Below are positions 1 through 12,010 of a stretch of DNA of 64,000 nucleotides, piece after piece. The translations under genes were made by a program, and so were the position numbers. Within the stretch, counting starts at the first letter, position 1. Each line of letters begins with the position of its first letter. The notes beneath the pieces were generated by a model, which made no database searches, was not told where the DNA came from, and saw only the letters and a list, made by a program, of their open reading frames with translations. This stretch comes from Rhizoctonia solani. Lineage: Eukaryota > Basidiomycota > Agaricomycetes > Cantharellales > Ceratobasidiaceae. The DNA lies in the NCBI RefSeq assembly GCF_016906535.1, contig NC_057380.1, positions 1,798,001-1,862,000 on the forward strand, given 5' to 3'.

Positions 1-3000
1 GACCCGCAGCCGCCATTTCCCGTCTCCACCTCCTCTGAATATCAATCGCCTCCAAAAAGATGCTATACTTGGCGTCGAGCAGTTTGGATTCCTTGGGCGA
101 GGCCTTGGGATGAACTTCCGTGCCGGGCGGTGTCATTTCCTACACATACATACATGTGCTGTCAGTTATCCGTTGCAATGTATCTTGATAGCGGGTGAGA
201 AAAAAAAAAAAAGAGTGATGCACAGGTCAGGGCGCTGAGAAAGTGATGCGATATCGAGGGTACGATGCAACCATCAGATCCGGTCAACGCCGGAGACTGC
301 ATACAAAGGCGACCCGCACTAGAATATCCGCAACCACCTTGCCTGAAAGAGTATCCTCCGGCTATATGCTTGCGCTTGGTCGCTCACTACCGAGGCCATT
401 GTCCGCTCGGGCACAGCCGTCCGATTGTGAGATCCAGCGACGACTGACCGCTCGCCACCCAGGCGCCACACAACCATTGAAAGAAAAAAAGAAAAAGAAA
501 ATAGAAAACGCACCATAATTTTCCATAGATCCTCCTTGGTCTTTTCACTCGCCTCTTCCGCCACTTTTTGGCCCGCATAAGATTGCCTATCCGATCCTGC
601 AAAAACAATATAATTAGTCACAACCGCCGAGAAAACCCATCATTCAAATGAAGAACACAGGCGCGTTGCGAAGGAAGAGTAAGATAGAGAAAAAAAATAT
701 TGGGGATGATCTACACGCGATATGACATAACGCATATACCTATCCACGCGATGCAGTGATGATGTGCGCATACAGCGGGCCGGATTCGGACTGGCCGATT
801 TGATTAGTCACCGGGCGAGCAGCCGCGTCCCGCGCTACCGCGCGCATTCCTCGACCTCCGATACGCATACGGTATACCCACAGGCATCAATCCCAGGCAG
901 CATGTCACACTTCTCTAATGAACACCTTCCAACCCAGGGTATATCCCCCTCTCCCATGCTCGGCCTCCGATGCATTCCAACATTCAAGAAACAATGGAAC
1001 ATTCCAATGTTCAACCAAATGATAAATGGAATTCCAAGTGTGGAAATATAATGGCTATCCGGAATTAGAATATGTGCTTACCCATCGCTACCACTTCAGC
1101 GCGAACCTTCCGAGCATTGCTGCGCCGAGCACAACCGCCGCCGAGTGGGATTGAGGCAGTATAACCGGAACGCCGATCGTATCCGCAAACCTGCAAAATA
1201 AACGTAAGCATTCTTTCTGCGCAAGCTATAATTCCACAAGAGGAGATCATCTAGTATAACAAATATGATGATTCATGGTGCATAGTGCCAATCATATGCA
1301 AGAACCTTCTTGGAAATCATCTCATCCAATAAAATATCGAAAACCTTTACACTCACAATTGCATCAACTTGGTATTCGCAGCCTGTCCACCAGACATGAA
1401 GATCGACCGAACAGTATGTCCACGCGCATTCATAGTCTCGACGATATGCCTCGTTTGAAGGGCGATAGCCTGTACCCAGTATGAGTTACGCGATGGAACA
1501 ATGAACGTGGGAAATGACGTACTTCGAGAGTGACATTGAATTTGAGTGCAAGGTCGCCCAGTCCAGAGTCGAGCTTGAGACCGACGATCGAGCCGCGCAT
1601 CTGTGGGTCGGCAAGAGGAGATCGGTTGCCTTTTTGGCGGTTTTAGTTGGTTTGGAAGGCTGGATGGAAATGGGAACAGACCGTGTAAATCAGGATAGAA
1701 ATGGACGTCCTTGGTTAGTTCGACTAGGCTATCTGCTCCGGCTTCCAGTCTCAATGCTTCGAGTTTCTCAGCCAATACAACATGCACACTCTTTTGCTGT
1801 TCTTTGGCGAGCGCTTGAAGGCGCGGGTAGGCAGCATGGGTGGTCAAAACAAAGTCGATGAGCTAATGTGAAATAGTTAATAAAAAAACAGATTGGGTGC
1901 AGTGCTAATCACCTGGCCAGTACTCGACTGTCCACCCTCATTCATCCACCACCCAGGGAACACAGCATTCTGACCAAAATCATTAACGCCCGCATACATC
2001 TCGCAAATTAATTACACACCTTGTAGGGTCCCCAAACACCAGGAACAAAAATTCCCTTGGGGCTCTACATCACAGCATCAATAGTGCACTCCATCACAAC
2101 AGCATCGCAACACACCTGAATGACATGACACGTACTCGTCCCAGCCACAGCTGCCAGCCGCTCACCAGACGCCTCAAGTCCAGGTGCAGGACTCAGTTCT
2201 TCCCCAGATTTGGTCTTGTACCGGGCCGCAACGGTACCAATCCAGCCTGCGTAACTGTGCAACGTCAGTTAATATACATGAGGGCTGGGTAAAGGCGTGT
2301 GTAAAGTAACGTACGCATCAATCACAGCGCTTCCTACGGGCGTGCCCTCGACCAGTCCAAGCTCCTCGGCCGCCTGTTTCGTCAGACCATGTCCAACAGG
2401 TTGACCGGCTGTCAAGACGATTCCGGGATCCTAAACCGCCGATGAAATTGAATGTTCTGTCGATCAAGAGCAAATCATGTGAACATACGCCATTCTTGTC
2501 CGAAGGAGCAGTCACGCCCCATCCGCCCAACGCGGCGAAACCATCATCCACCAACGATCCTAGCCCAATCTTCCTGAAAAACTCGGGTACCCAGCCGTGT
2601 GCTGCCTCGGTCGCACCGGGCGGAACAAACGAGCATTTGCATGTCAAAGAACAAGTGGAGCGAGCTTGCGAACCGGTCGACTTGTACGTCACTGTAAGGG
2701 TGAAATGAGATGGGCAAGGGTACAATGAGAGTGCAGGTATGACGTACGCCAATCGGGTAAATCAAAGAATTGGCATTGGGCGAATTTCTCAGGAGACATG
2801 TGTCTGCTGAGCCAGAGGATTTTGGGAATCTCCATCTCGAGCTGAGTGGATCAAAGGTTAATGTCTGGTTGGGGATAAGCACAAAGGACCTACACTCATC
2901 GTGCCTCCGACATAGTCCAATACGACAGCTCCGCTCGAGTTGATAATTCCCGCCTCCTCTTCAGCACGATGATCTGCCCACAACACGATATTTCTCTCTC

Positions 3001-3396
3001 CCGTGCCTCCTAGCTCTTTCCCACCAGTCACACAAACAGGCTCTCCTTGTCGATTAGTAACAGCTAGCGAACAAGTCGCGTCGAACCCAATTCCAGCAAC
3101 GTCAGAAGGGGAAACTTTGGCAGTCGCGAGGCATTCCCGCGTAGCAATACAAATTTGTTTCCAGATTTCCGTCGTAGATTGTTCAAAAATACGAGCGTCA
3201 GTGTCAGAACGCCATGTTGTAGTCGCTTGAGTGGACGATGCCAAAAGTTGGCCTGTAGGCGAAACCAAGGCAGCGCGTGCGGAACCGGTGCCTCTGTCCA
3301 AGTCAAGGTTAGTTGATAAATTGCGTCACCCTCACGTGAATGAATGGCCTACACATCTACACCCAGATAGTATTTTTCTCCAGTTGAGGTGCTCAT
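1..3396 (-). CDS. FGGY-family carbohydrate kinase (ribulokinase-like), 3' end beyond window
   Basis: An ATP-dependent sugar kinase of the FGGY family (FGGY / yeast YDR109C type), which phosphorylates a ketopentose or sugar alcohol in the cytosol. I chose the ATG at 3396 because it gives [15 protein letters not shown] before an intron; the next exon opens with the family phosphate motif [11 protein letters not shown]. Further exons, read right to left, give [117 protein letters not shown] and [20 protein letters not shown]. The last visible exon, about 138 to 1, gives [20 protein letters not shown] and runs off the left edge. About ten introns of 45-65 nt separate the parts. The frame breaks near 1100, just after AAMLGRFA, where one base seems to be missing. 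Family call is firm; substrate is not known. Confidence 0.85.
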
Positions 3397-4888
3397 GGTG
3401 AACGTCGTTCACGTCACGCGCCGTCGATAAATCAGTTTATATACCCGTGCGATCTTCATCCCGGCTTGCATTCGCGAAGATGGGGTGGTAGGCTCAGCTC
3501 CACCACGGCAGGCGATCCGAGATCCCGAAGCTATCGATCAATTTGTTATTGATAAGATGTGATTGAGACTCCATTTACCTTGACACACCTCGAAATGTAA
3601 CAATGGACAACGTCGAAACTAAATAGCCAATTTCTCCGAGTTGGATGATCGTGTATAGAAGTACACCCTAGCCTCTCAGGGACTGAGCGTATCAGAGCAC
3701 TGGTCAACTACATAGCCCAATACTCCATGTCTTTCCGAGAAAAAATAATATCACTTTTCCCGTACCGCTTGGAAGCGTAGCCTCGTATCATTGTATTTTT
3801 TAAATGCGATCCCGTAGTGTCCCTGTAAGTAGCACAATCCCAGGAAGTGACGTACTGCATTGGGTGTTGACTAGATTGAGCTTCTCCGGCAACAAAGCTT
3901 TCGCAATTTGGGCCTGAATAATGGCATTTGTGATTCTCCGTTTCAGAAAAACTAAATTATGCCTACGAATGTAGCCTAACCCCAGCTTATGCTCTGTAAT
4001 GCGATTGACAACGTCGTCATGATCGAAGATGTTTTTGAAATTGTCCATATAGCTAGGTAAGATGCGGCTGTATTTCTCATCTTTCAAGGCAAGTCTAGGT
4101 GCCAGGTGAATGACTACGCTCCAAAGCTAGTAAATGTATTCGAAATGAATGAGAGACCGGGAGGATAGATGAGAAAACTATAGGGTTTGCACAGAGCGAG
4201 CGAATCAAGGCAAAGTTAAAATGCATGTTTTCGGTGTATATGTGCCTATGAAGGTATTTGTGCTCCATCTCATCACGCATACATAAACGTGTTTGACTAC
4301 CCAGTAATATTCTTAGGCCCATTTCAGGATCTTATTTTATCAATGGGGTCTCAAGGAGAAACTGTGCTAAGACTTATATTTTGACGGACACCTCCGTTTG
4401 CACCCAGTATAAGGCTACTATGGTACCTTCACCGGAAGTGTGCTAGTGTAAGTTAATCCACGTAGATGTCATGACACCAAAACGTGCCGAATATATTTCT
4501 TGCACCACCAGACGAAGCAAACATTTGGATCATATTGGTGGGCAAAGATAGGTACTGTAAACGATGTGATTGCGGTGATCACGGAAAGCTTATGTCTATT
4601 TGTCCTCCTGGACAGCCACACGATTCCGTATCAGAAGAAACCATACCCGCCAGCTACCAACAAAACATTTGCACGACTTTTAAAAGGCCTCTGAACCATC
4701 GTAGCTTTGTGTTCGATTCCACCGTTCTATGACTTGGCAACTCGAGCTCTTGATTTAGTCCCTGTAGTGACCCAACCTGCACGTGTCTGAGGTGCTATAT
4801 CTCTGGCCTTCCGCGTTTGTGAAGCTTGGCTGCGAGGGCAAGGTCTTCATCGCTTTAGACATCAGGTGCAGACACCGCCACTGACCTA
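3397..4888. other. Intergenic stretch, no supported gene
   Basis: AT-richer spacer between the divergent FGGY kinase gene and the first Zn2Cys6 copy. A 95-codon minus-strand open frame at 3800-4087 has no recognisable domain and no convincing exon structure, so I do not call it. Confidence 0.5.
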
Positions 4889-6715
4889 ATGTTTGTTCCA
4901 AAACGTTCAACAAGAGGCTGTTTGACTTGCAAGCGCAGGTTTGTCAATTTGATCTTGCCGTCCCGTATGTCTCCAGTTCGACTTTATATATAAGGAGAAA
5001 GAAATGTGACGAGCAAAAACCACACTGCAGGAGATGCATTCAAGGAGACTTCATATGTCTAGGATACAGCTCGACACAAGGTTACGACGGAGAATCATGA
5101 CTAAAACGAATGCGGGTTTCTTACACACTCCTCTCCTAGCACTGTCGAAGATGCAAAGTCACCTTCACTGCAACGTTGGTAAATCCACTTATAACAACCT
5201 ATGATCTGAATTGAACATTCTTGTTTCTTAGGATAGCCTTATCGCCTTACCAGAACGTACGGATGAAGTCGACCAATCGCCTGGGGTTCGTGCCTCAGTG
5301 CAGAGTTTTGGGACGCAGCTGTTATCCCAAGAGATATCTCATCGGATCCTGTCATGCTTGAAGATGCAACTTCATTCATTATATCACAATGTGTGTAGAT
5401 GTCACTTATGGTATATAAATTACATGACTGACAGCATGCAGTCGTTTGGTTCTCACAGAAATTGCTCTTCAAGGCACCCTCGACGCCTGTTGAGCAAGGG
5501 TTGTTATGGCGCATCGAATATTCCGAATTCACTCGGTGGTCGATGTACCTCAGTGCCCGAGTATTAAAAGATATGACGAATGGTATAAATAGCCAAAAGT
5601 ATGTCGGCTGGATCTTCCGGTTCGGCCAGCAAATGCTGGAACCATCTACCGCAACCGAACCAGCATCATCGATGGAAGGGCGATTGGGTGGACTGCATGA
5701 TGTTGGTATAATCATTGTTCGAGAGAACTGTGCTTCCACACTAACCGCTATCATTTAAAGGTAGCTTACCTAGGATTTATCGTATCTGGGACGTCAGTCG
5801 GTACTCTCTATTTCGACAGTGCACGCCTACGTTCTTGCGATTAGCAAAACTATCCCCCGAAATTTGGCCGAGTGATTTTGCTATCTCCATCTCAAAGGCT
5901 ACTCAAAGCCGATATGAAATCATTAAGTTCATCGTAAACGACACAATTATTGCTATGATTCTCGGTATAGCTCCTGTGATCCATTATGATACCACTCCGG
6001 ATGCGACGGTAGGAGGCCAAGTAGCGTTCTCGAATGGTGTATGGAATTCCTTCGGAGATTCTATGTATATTGGCAGAGATTAACGCACAGCGGGCGTCGC
6101 GATGATGGGAGAAAGGGCTTCGAATAACGTTAATCAATGCGACATTGAAAAAATCCTGGCAGCTGGACTCCGGTTGTAGGGAATACTGGCGAGCCAACGA
6201 AGGACATCGCGAGGGTCGCCGTGCAGGAAGCCTGGCGTCAGGCAGCTCTGATATCCTTTTTTATGGTATGTTTGTACCAAACAGCTTTCTCTTCCATATA
6301 ACCTCTTTATCATTTAGGGAATGAAGGAGGTGAATTCGGCGGACCGTCGGGTGCAAGCAGCAGTTCGACAAGTTGTCCAACTCGGGAATACGATCGAAGC
6401 CGGAAGCCCGCTGGAGCGACATTTACTGATACCATGTGTACTTGTAAGAAATTTCCATTAGTTTTACTCAAACCCATCACTAAATGCGTATCCCAGGCGG
6501 GAGTTGCCGCTTGTCAAGAGAAACATCGCGCCAGCTTACGTAGTAAATTGACCAACAACTCGTTCCTACGTGAAATTACAATGGTCTTGCGAATTTCTGA
6601 GTTTGTGGTAGTATTGGATCATCTTTGGCATGGTGCAGGAAAAGGTGGAAGCCCGGTCACATGGGAGGATTACGTGCAATCTCGTTGTGCAACTATACCG
6701 ATCTCATATTGAAGG
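4889..6715 (+). pseudogene. Zn2Cys6 regulator, tandem copy 1 (broken)
   Basis: First of three tandem copies of one fungal Zn2Cys6 transcription-factor family. Exon 1 (ATG 4889) gives MFVPKRSTRGCLTCKRR, an intron follows, and exon 2 at about 5001 gives RKKCDEQKPHCRRCIQGDF, completing the six-cysteine binuclear zinc cluster. A TGA at 5098-5100 then ends the frame right after the cluster, where copies 2 and 3 read on. Later segments still match them: KYVGWIFRFGQQMLE near 5600, FAISISKATQSRYEIIKFIV near 5880, and the C-terminal VVLDHLWHGAGKGGSPVTWE near 6610-6670, ending at TGA 6710-6712. There is a 1-nt shift near 5800 and another stop near 6090. With two stops and a shift I read it as a decayed gene. 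The N-terminal cluster could still be made as a short peptide. Confidence 0.8.
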
Positions 6716-6900
6716 CCAGTATCCGATGGTGCGACCGACATGCACTTGTATGAGCTTGATTAAGGACAAACCTGCAAGGCTACGAAGGAGGTGAAATTCA
6801 TGCTTATCCGGAAGGCGGGGTAACTTTATATACTTGAATACATTATAGAATGGTGGTGTTATTGTTGTAGCATTATTAGTCGGCACTAATGGATAATCAT

Positions 6901-7664
6901 TCACTTGCTCGAAGCGGCTGATTGGATGATCTCCCGCGCTTTCTTACTCACGGCATCAGCTTGGACAGATGCCCGTTCTGTCGTCTCATAAAATGCCTTC
7001 ATGAGCTTTCCAACCAATGCTCCAGGATTCCCAGTTGTACTTTCGAGTTTCGAAAATGCCTCACGTAATCGATTTTCGATCTCTTCCTCGCTCAGCTGTG
7101 CAGGAAGGAAACCCGAAAGCACTTGGCATTCGGCCTCTTCCTTTTCTGCAAGGTCATTTCTCGATGCTGAACGGAATTGGGAAGCCGACTCTGTCTATCT
7201 CTGAACATTAAATGGTCACAGAACTCAGAACGGAAGCAGCAAAACTTACTCGGCGTGCAATTGATTTTTGTAATAATGAGAGGATATTGTCATTAGCGAT
7301 TGGAGTGCTCTTGTTTGCCTTGTCCGCATTGGTAATCTCTGCTAGAGCAGACTGAACAGAGAATGTATGCGTCAAGTAAAGCCAGTTGCTGATTGATTGA
7401 GCGACATACGCGAATTGTAGTTGACCGGAAGCTGTCCTTGGCTTTCATTGCCTGCTTGAGCTCCTCACGCAGTCGAGTACGTACATCAGCCGTGTGTAAT
7501 TCTATGAGTCATTTAGTATGATTTATCTTCGTGATTTTTAAATAGCTTGACGTACCAGAGGCGAAATATCGAGCTGCAGCACCACGAGGTGCTATGTATA
7601 ATCTAGGTAGGGACGCTCGGAGCACAATTTGAGGGCGAGCATGGAGGAGCTGCCGGTAAACCAT
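6901..7664 (-). CDS. AIM41: YqeY/Aim41-like mitochondrial protein
   Basis: A member of the YqeY / GatB-related family; the yeast homologue Aim41 is mitochondrial. The ATG at 7664 gives MVYRQLLHARPQIVLRASLP, an arginine-rich, amphipathic start that suits a mitochondrial targeting peptide, followed by RLYIAPRGAAARYFAS. Three introns follow. The exons encode VRTRLREELKQAMKAKDSFR, STTIR, SALAEITNADKANKSTPIAN, NDLAEKEEAECQVLSGFLP and AQLSEEEIENRLREAFSKLE, which is the characteristic YqeY order, ending IIQSAASSK and TGA at 6901-6903. All joins keep frame, so this is one of the few intact genes in the window. It lies on the strand opposite to the Zn2Cys6 copies, between copies 1 and 2, and diverges from the XRCC2-like gene. 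Function in tRNA-dependent amidation is suggested for the family but unproven. Confidence 0.88.
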
Positions 7665-7953
7665 GTTTTGGCCGTAGTGGATGAATAGTCTTGTGACGCG
7701 TGAAGCAGAGTCTTGAAGCCGGAACTGCGAGAGATCAACCGCGAGGGACGAGAGAAAGTCTTATTTGAAATAATTTATTGGTTGGATCTGCGGCGCTTGC
7801 CATATATACTTCTACCTGAACTCCACTACCACTACTCCTCGAACCTTTCGGCGGCGTGTAGACCGATAGAAGATTCGTTCGTAGTCGGTTCTCGATACTG
7901 AATCATTGAGCCTTGTGTAATCGATACCAGCACACTGCATAAATAAATTATTA
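7665..7953. promoter_or_regulatory. Shared upstream region of AIM41-like and XRCC2-like genes
   Basis: 289 nt separate the two divergent start codons (7664 minus, 7954 plus). Two compact housekeeping-type genes arranged head to head suggest a bidirectional promoter. I see no distinct TATA box or known operator. The role is inferred only from the arrangement. Confidence 0.4.
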
Positions 7954-9211
7954 ATGGCCTCGACCTCTAAGGCCATTGACGGGTTAGCTGATGTTCGCCG
8001 AGAGTCTGGTCTTCACGTGAGAATTAGATACTTCGCCATATGTATCACGGAGGCTCAAGCTGTCGAGTTTGATAGTTGATCAATCGAGTTAAGCAAACAA
8101 GTAAGTCGACCCACACTAGTCGGTGTGATGTTTCTTATACGTGGTTGTTTTCCAGCGGACCCACCGGGCGATTCGTTTATCCAAGACTTCGACTCCCATA
8201 TCATCAGAGCATTCCCCAAACTCGAGCAGACTCTCCCAAAATCATCCTGGGCGCGTGGTGACATTATTGAGATTCAGGGACCGGCCGCAAGCGGCAAAAC
8301 CCACTTGCTTTACTTCTGGGCTATGACATGCGTACTTCCTTATCGAATGGATGTGAACTTGGAAGGCTATCAAGAGAAAAAAGATGTGCTTATTGGTGGG
8401 CGAAACAGATCTGTCATTGTATGCGACTGCGATGGGCGATGGAGTCCGTCGCCTAAACGCCATCATTAGTTCATACCTACGAGACCGACTTGGTACCATC
8501 CTCCCTCAAGATACTCCCGAATCATACGATCGTATAATATCCCAGGCTGTTATAAACGCACTGAAGCGGGTCCACCTGTTTCGACCTGATTCTACACTCT
8601 CGCTCGCGACTACGCTGATGGCAATACCTACATACCATCGCACAGGTATGGCAGACGAACAGATCGGGATGCTAATGGTCGACGGGATTAGTAGCTTCTA
8701 CTGGTCCGACCGTTGGCTTTCTGAGCAGATCGAGAACGAGCCTGCAGAAGTCCAAACTACGGCGCCACAGCCTCCCCCACCTCCACCGCTGCGATCAGAC
8801 GCGAACCCATTACGCCATGTGCTCACAGTAATTCTCAACCTACGTCGTTCTCTCGGGTTGGTTGCGTTGCTCACAAACTGGGGTCTTGCGGCGCTCGACT
8901 CACAAGTTCCTCCTTCGACTGTGTACTTTCGTCAGCATTTGCGTGCACCGTACCCATCGCCGTTCGAGTCTGAGCCGCGGGCGAGTAAATTCTCTCTCAC
9001 ACACCATATCACAATTCCTTTACAAGGACCCGAGCCGTTAAGAGATGACGTATTACCAGAAGATGAGACTGGGGACCAGGAACGTGAGGATCAAGCTGAG
9101 AGATCACGGGCGATGGCCAGAACGATCGGCAAACGACCTGGAGAGGCACGGACGGTTATAGAATCTGAGCTTGAGTTTACGGTCACCGAGAGCGGTATCT
9201 CTGTATCATAG
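7954..9211 (+). CDS. XRCC2-like RecA-family DNA repair protein, frameshifted
   Basis: A Rad51-paralogue-like ATPase; XRCC2 acts in homologous recombination with other Rad51 paralogues in the nucleus. The diagnostic exon (from about 8155) reads GDSFIQDFDSHIIRAFPKLE, then GDIIEIQGPAASGKTHLLYF with the Walker A GPAASGKT, then NRSVIVCDCDGRW, which lines up with the second conserved strand of XRCC2. Right after this, near 8443, the frame must shift: the continuation RRLNAIISSYLRDRLG is in another frame, as if 2 nt were lost. The rest runs open to TGA-free 9208 and the TAG at 9209-9211, with LMVDGISSFYWSDRW (Walker B-like) and a long acidic tail. The ATG at 7954 gives MASTSKAIDGLADVRRESGL; the exon joining it to 8155 is unclear. 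XRCC2-like is my best call; another Rad51 paralogue is possible. Confidence 0.72.
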
Positions 9212-9576
9212 ACGAGTCAACTGTCACTTGCATATTTTTCTCTACGGGATGCGGCTCTTGATTATGCTATAGATTTTTGCGAAAAAAAAACCATCGGTTT
9301 CCTATTCAAGTCTGATTGAAGTTGGAATATGTTGTCGTCTGTTTCTAGAAAGCACTGGCCGTGCCAGGGTCCACGCGTCAGTGGTTAGTCAACAAAGTTA
9401 CAGCAAGACATTGGTAATTACAATCTTTATCCGACCCGTCGCCTGGCTTGCACCGCCTTGTTCCAAACATCACCCACTTGCCAATGACATTTCTAGGATA
9501 TCGTGGATGCTTTGCTGCCGTACATATCTATAGACAGTTGACGTGATTCGTGTTCTATAACTTGACCTTGCTACCC
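9212..9576. other. Intergenic spacer before Zn2Cys6 copy 2
   Basis: Contains the 3' end of the XRCC2-like transcript and the upstream region of copy 2. A run of nine A lies near 9281-9289. No gene is visible. Confidence 0.5.
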
Positions 9577-11439
9577 ATGCCGAACCCGGTTCCAGGCCGA
9601 TCAGCGAAAGGGTGTCTTACTTGTAGACGACGGTCAGTCTGACTATGATGCTTAGGATCCTTACACAGACATGTGACGCCTTATGATCTATAGGAAGAAG
9701 AAATGCGACGAAAAACGCCCACAGTGCGAGCGATGCTTGCTTGGCAACTTTGAATGTTTGGGTTATGCTCATCTGGAGGGCATCTCATCAAATAGCAATC
9801 ATATCTCATCGTCGGGCTCCATTACCCTGTCCAACGTGCAAGACAGCGTATCTCACCTACTCATCGAGGCGAACCACCCCACAGTATGTTTCAATCGTTG
9901 TGTTCATTGTCGATTGAGTTACTATATGTGCTCTTGCAGACTGCCGACTTTCTCCCTTTTGTTAGTTGTATGGGAAATCCAGTACATCCCAATACATTAT
10001 CTCTAACCCACCCTCACGGGCATCCTCTGAGTATACCCAAAGGCCCTCAGCTCGACTTATTCGAACGGGATAATATGGTGGACCTTGTGGTGTCACAATG
10101 TGGGTGAGGGTTTGTCAGCAGAAGCTGCATAAGACTGAGCAAGTACTTTTCAGATTTACGAGTCGCTCGCGCGCCGTTCAGGCCGTTTCCTTACGAGTTC
10201 GGTAGAGCTATCGAAGAAAGGGCTCGAAGTTCAGACCTCGTCCTCAAGACAATGTATATCGGGGCGCGGATAGCACAAGCACTTCTCGATGGCACTAACC
10301 CACAACGTTTCGTGGGGTGGATTGATAGCTTTCATCGCCAAATATCATGGACGCAACCATTATCCCTGAATACTGGTGCAACCCATCTGGCAGACCGTCT
10401 GTCAGCTGTTCACGACGTTAGTAATCTAGTTTCATTTGTAGCTGGGCTTATTGACAACTCGCTTATATAGCTTACATTGTATGCCTTTATGCTGACGGAC
10501 AGTCGGACAGGCTATTCGTTGCTTCGCCAAGGTGTTCCTATCTTCCTCGAGTTTGCCGCTCAGTCGCCTCAAGTATGGTCTAAGGACTCTGCTATATCGA
10601 TCTCACATGCACTCAACCCTACCAGACATGAGATGGCCAGATTTGTTCTCGTAGATGCGATTTCCTCTCTAGCTTTCGGCACCGCTCCTCTCATTAACTA
10701 CGATACGACTGTTAACGAAAACGAGTTCTTGCATGGGAAGTACGGCTTTCTGGAAATGGTGTATTCGTGTCCTGTCGTTTTACTGGTACTCCTTGCTAGA
10801 ATTAACTCGGCTAGGGTTGCGCGGGTCATGGACCAGGTAGTTCAAACTCGGGAGATATTGGAGATATTGAGGAGTGCGTCAAAAAGTGGGCCCCGAAGCT
10901 GGATTATACCGAAAGGCCGTTTGAATCAATTACCAGACTGGCAGTGCAGGAGTGCTGGCGCCAGGCAACGTTGATATACGCGTATATGGTAGGCCTTTTT
11001 ATTTCTCTAACTATCACCACCATCCCCAGACTTTATTCTTACTTTTCCCATAGGGGTTGTGTGGGGCGGATTCGTCAGATGATCGAGTTCAGCCCTTAGT
11101 CTCTCAGGTAGCACAATTGGCCGCTACTATTGAGCCTAATAGCCCTATGGAGGCGCACTTATTTGTTCCAGCACTGATAGTGAGTGCCAAGATCGGGTGC
11201 TTTATCACTATGTCTCACGGATCTGGTAGGCGGGGGCAGCTGCTCGGAAGGAGAAACACCGTACTGTTCTTCGCAAGAAGATTCAGGCATCTCGGAACAT
11301 CGATGCACGGATACTGAGAGGGGCTGACTTTGTATTTGTCCTTGATCATCTGTGGCATGGCGCCGCGGTCGGGGGTAGTCCGGTGACCTGGGAAGACTAT
11401 GTGACCTCGCGTTATGCAGTCATGCCTTTGGATGTCTGA
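9577..11439 (+). CDS. Zn2Cys6 regulator, tandem copy 2
   Basis: Probable nuclear transcription factor. The ATG at 9577 gives MPNPVPGRSAKGCLTCRRR; after an intron (about 9632-9692) comes KKKCDEKRPQCERCLLGNF, giving C-X2-C-X6-C-X6-C-X2-C-X6-C, the binuclear zinc DNA-binding cluster. Four or five further short introns separate LDLFERDNMVDLVVSQ, IGARIAQALLDGTNPQRFVG, HEMARFVLVDAISSLAFGTA, ECVKKWAPKLDYTERPFESI and LAVQECWRQATLIYAYM. The last exon carries VLDHLWHGAAVGGSPVTWED and ends MPLDV before TGA 11437-11439. The frame shifts once between about 10836 and 10860, and may do so again near 11230, where an intron boundary is uncertain. This is the best preserved of the three copies. The middle region looks like a fungal-specific regulatory domain, but I cannot name its Pfam family with certainty. 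Targets are unknown. Confidence 0.78.
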
Positions 11440-12010
11440 AAAAGTCCAAAAAACTGCGGGTCTGATTTGACTTATGGTTGGGGTTTGGTGTGTTAGTCCC
11501 GTATTGTATAATGTTACGCTGTGGACATGTCAGATAATATTATAATTTCGATGAGGCATGATCGACAGGTTTATATTGACAGTTGTGTGTATGTGTTTGG
11601 ATCGAATCCTACTCTGCATGACGATCATAGTCAATATATACAGTTTTACAGTCCGATTCGTAAAGCCATAACTACCTGTTTTCAAAGTTAGGCTATCCTC
11701 TACTCGTGGCTTACCCACAACCGTAAACCGTTGTTAGGTTGGCTTGGCCCGCTTGGTCAGCCAATACAATTTGATCTATTGCTAAGCTGGGGGATTAGTA
11801 TTGGTCGACGATGCTGTCCTTGCTGTTCTTTCCCCAAACCACTCCATTTGCGCTGATCTTGAATTTTGAATATCCCAACTTACGGTCTTCCCTTATCAAA
11901 TTTTGCACAGCCTTTTCGTCATACTTCCGCGAACACATAGCGACTGAATACCGGAGGGATTGCACTGGCATTCCAGCTGCACGCACTACGACCCAGCCGT
12001 CATGTGGACC
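11440..12010. other. Spacer between Zn2Cys6 copies 2 and 3
   Basis: Upstream region of copy 3; no gene seen. Small open frames on both strands here lack any recognisable motif. Confidence 0.45.

Noticed and set aside
3800..4322. Two minus-strand open frames (95 and 75 codons)
   Set aside because: No domain and no splice sites joining them; composition fits intergenic sequence.
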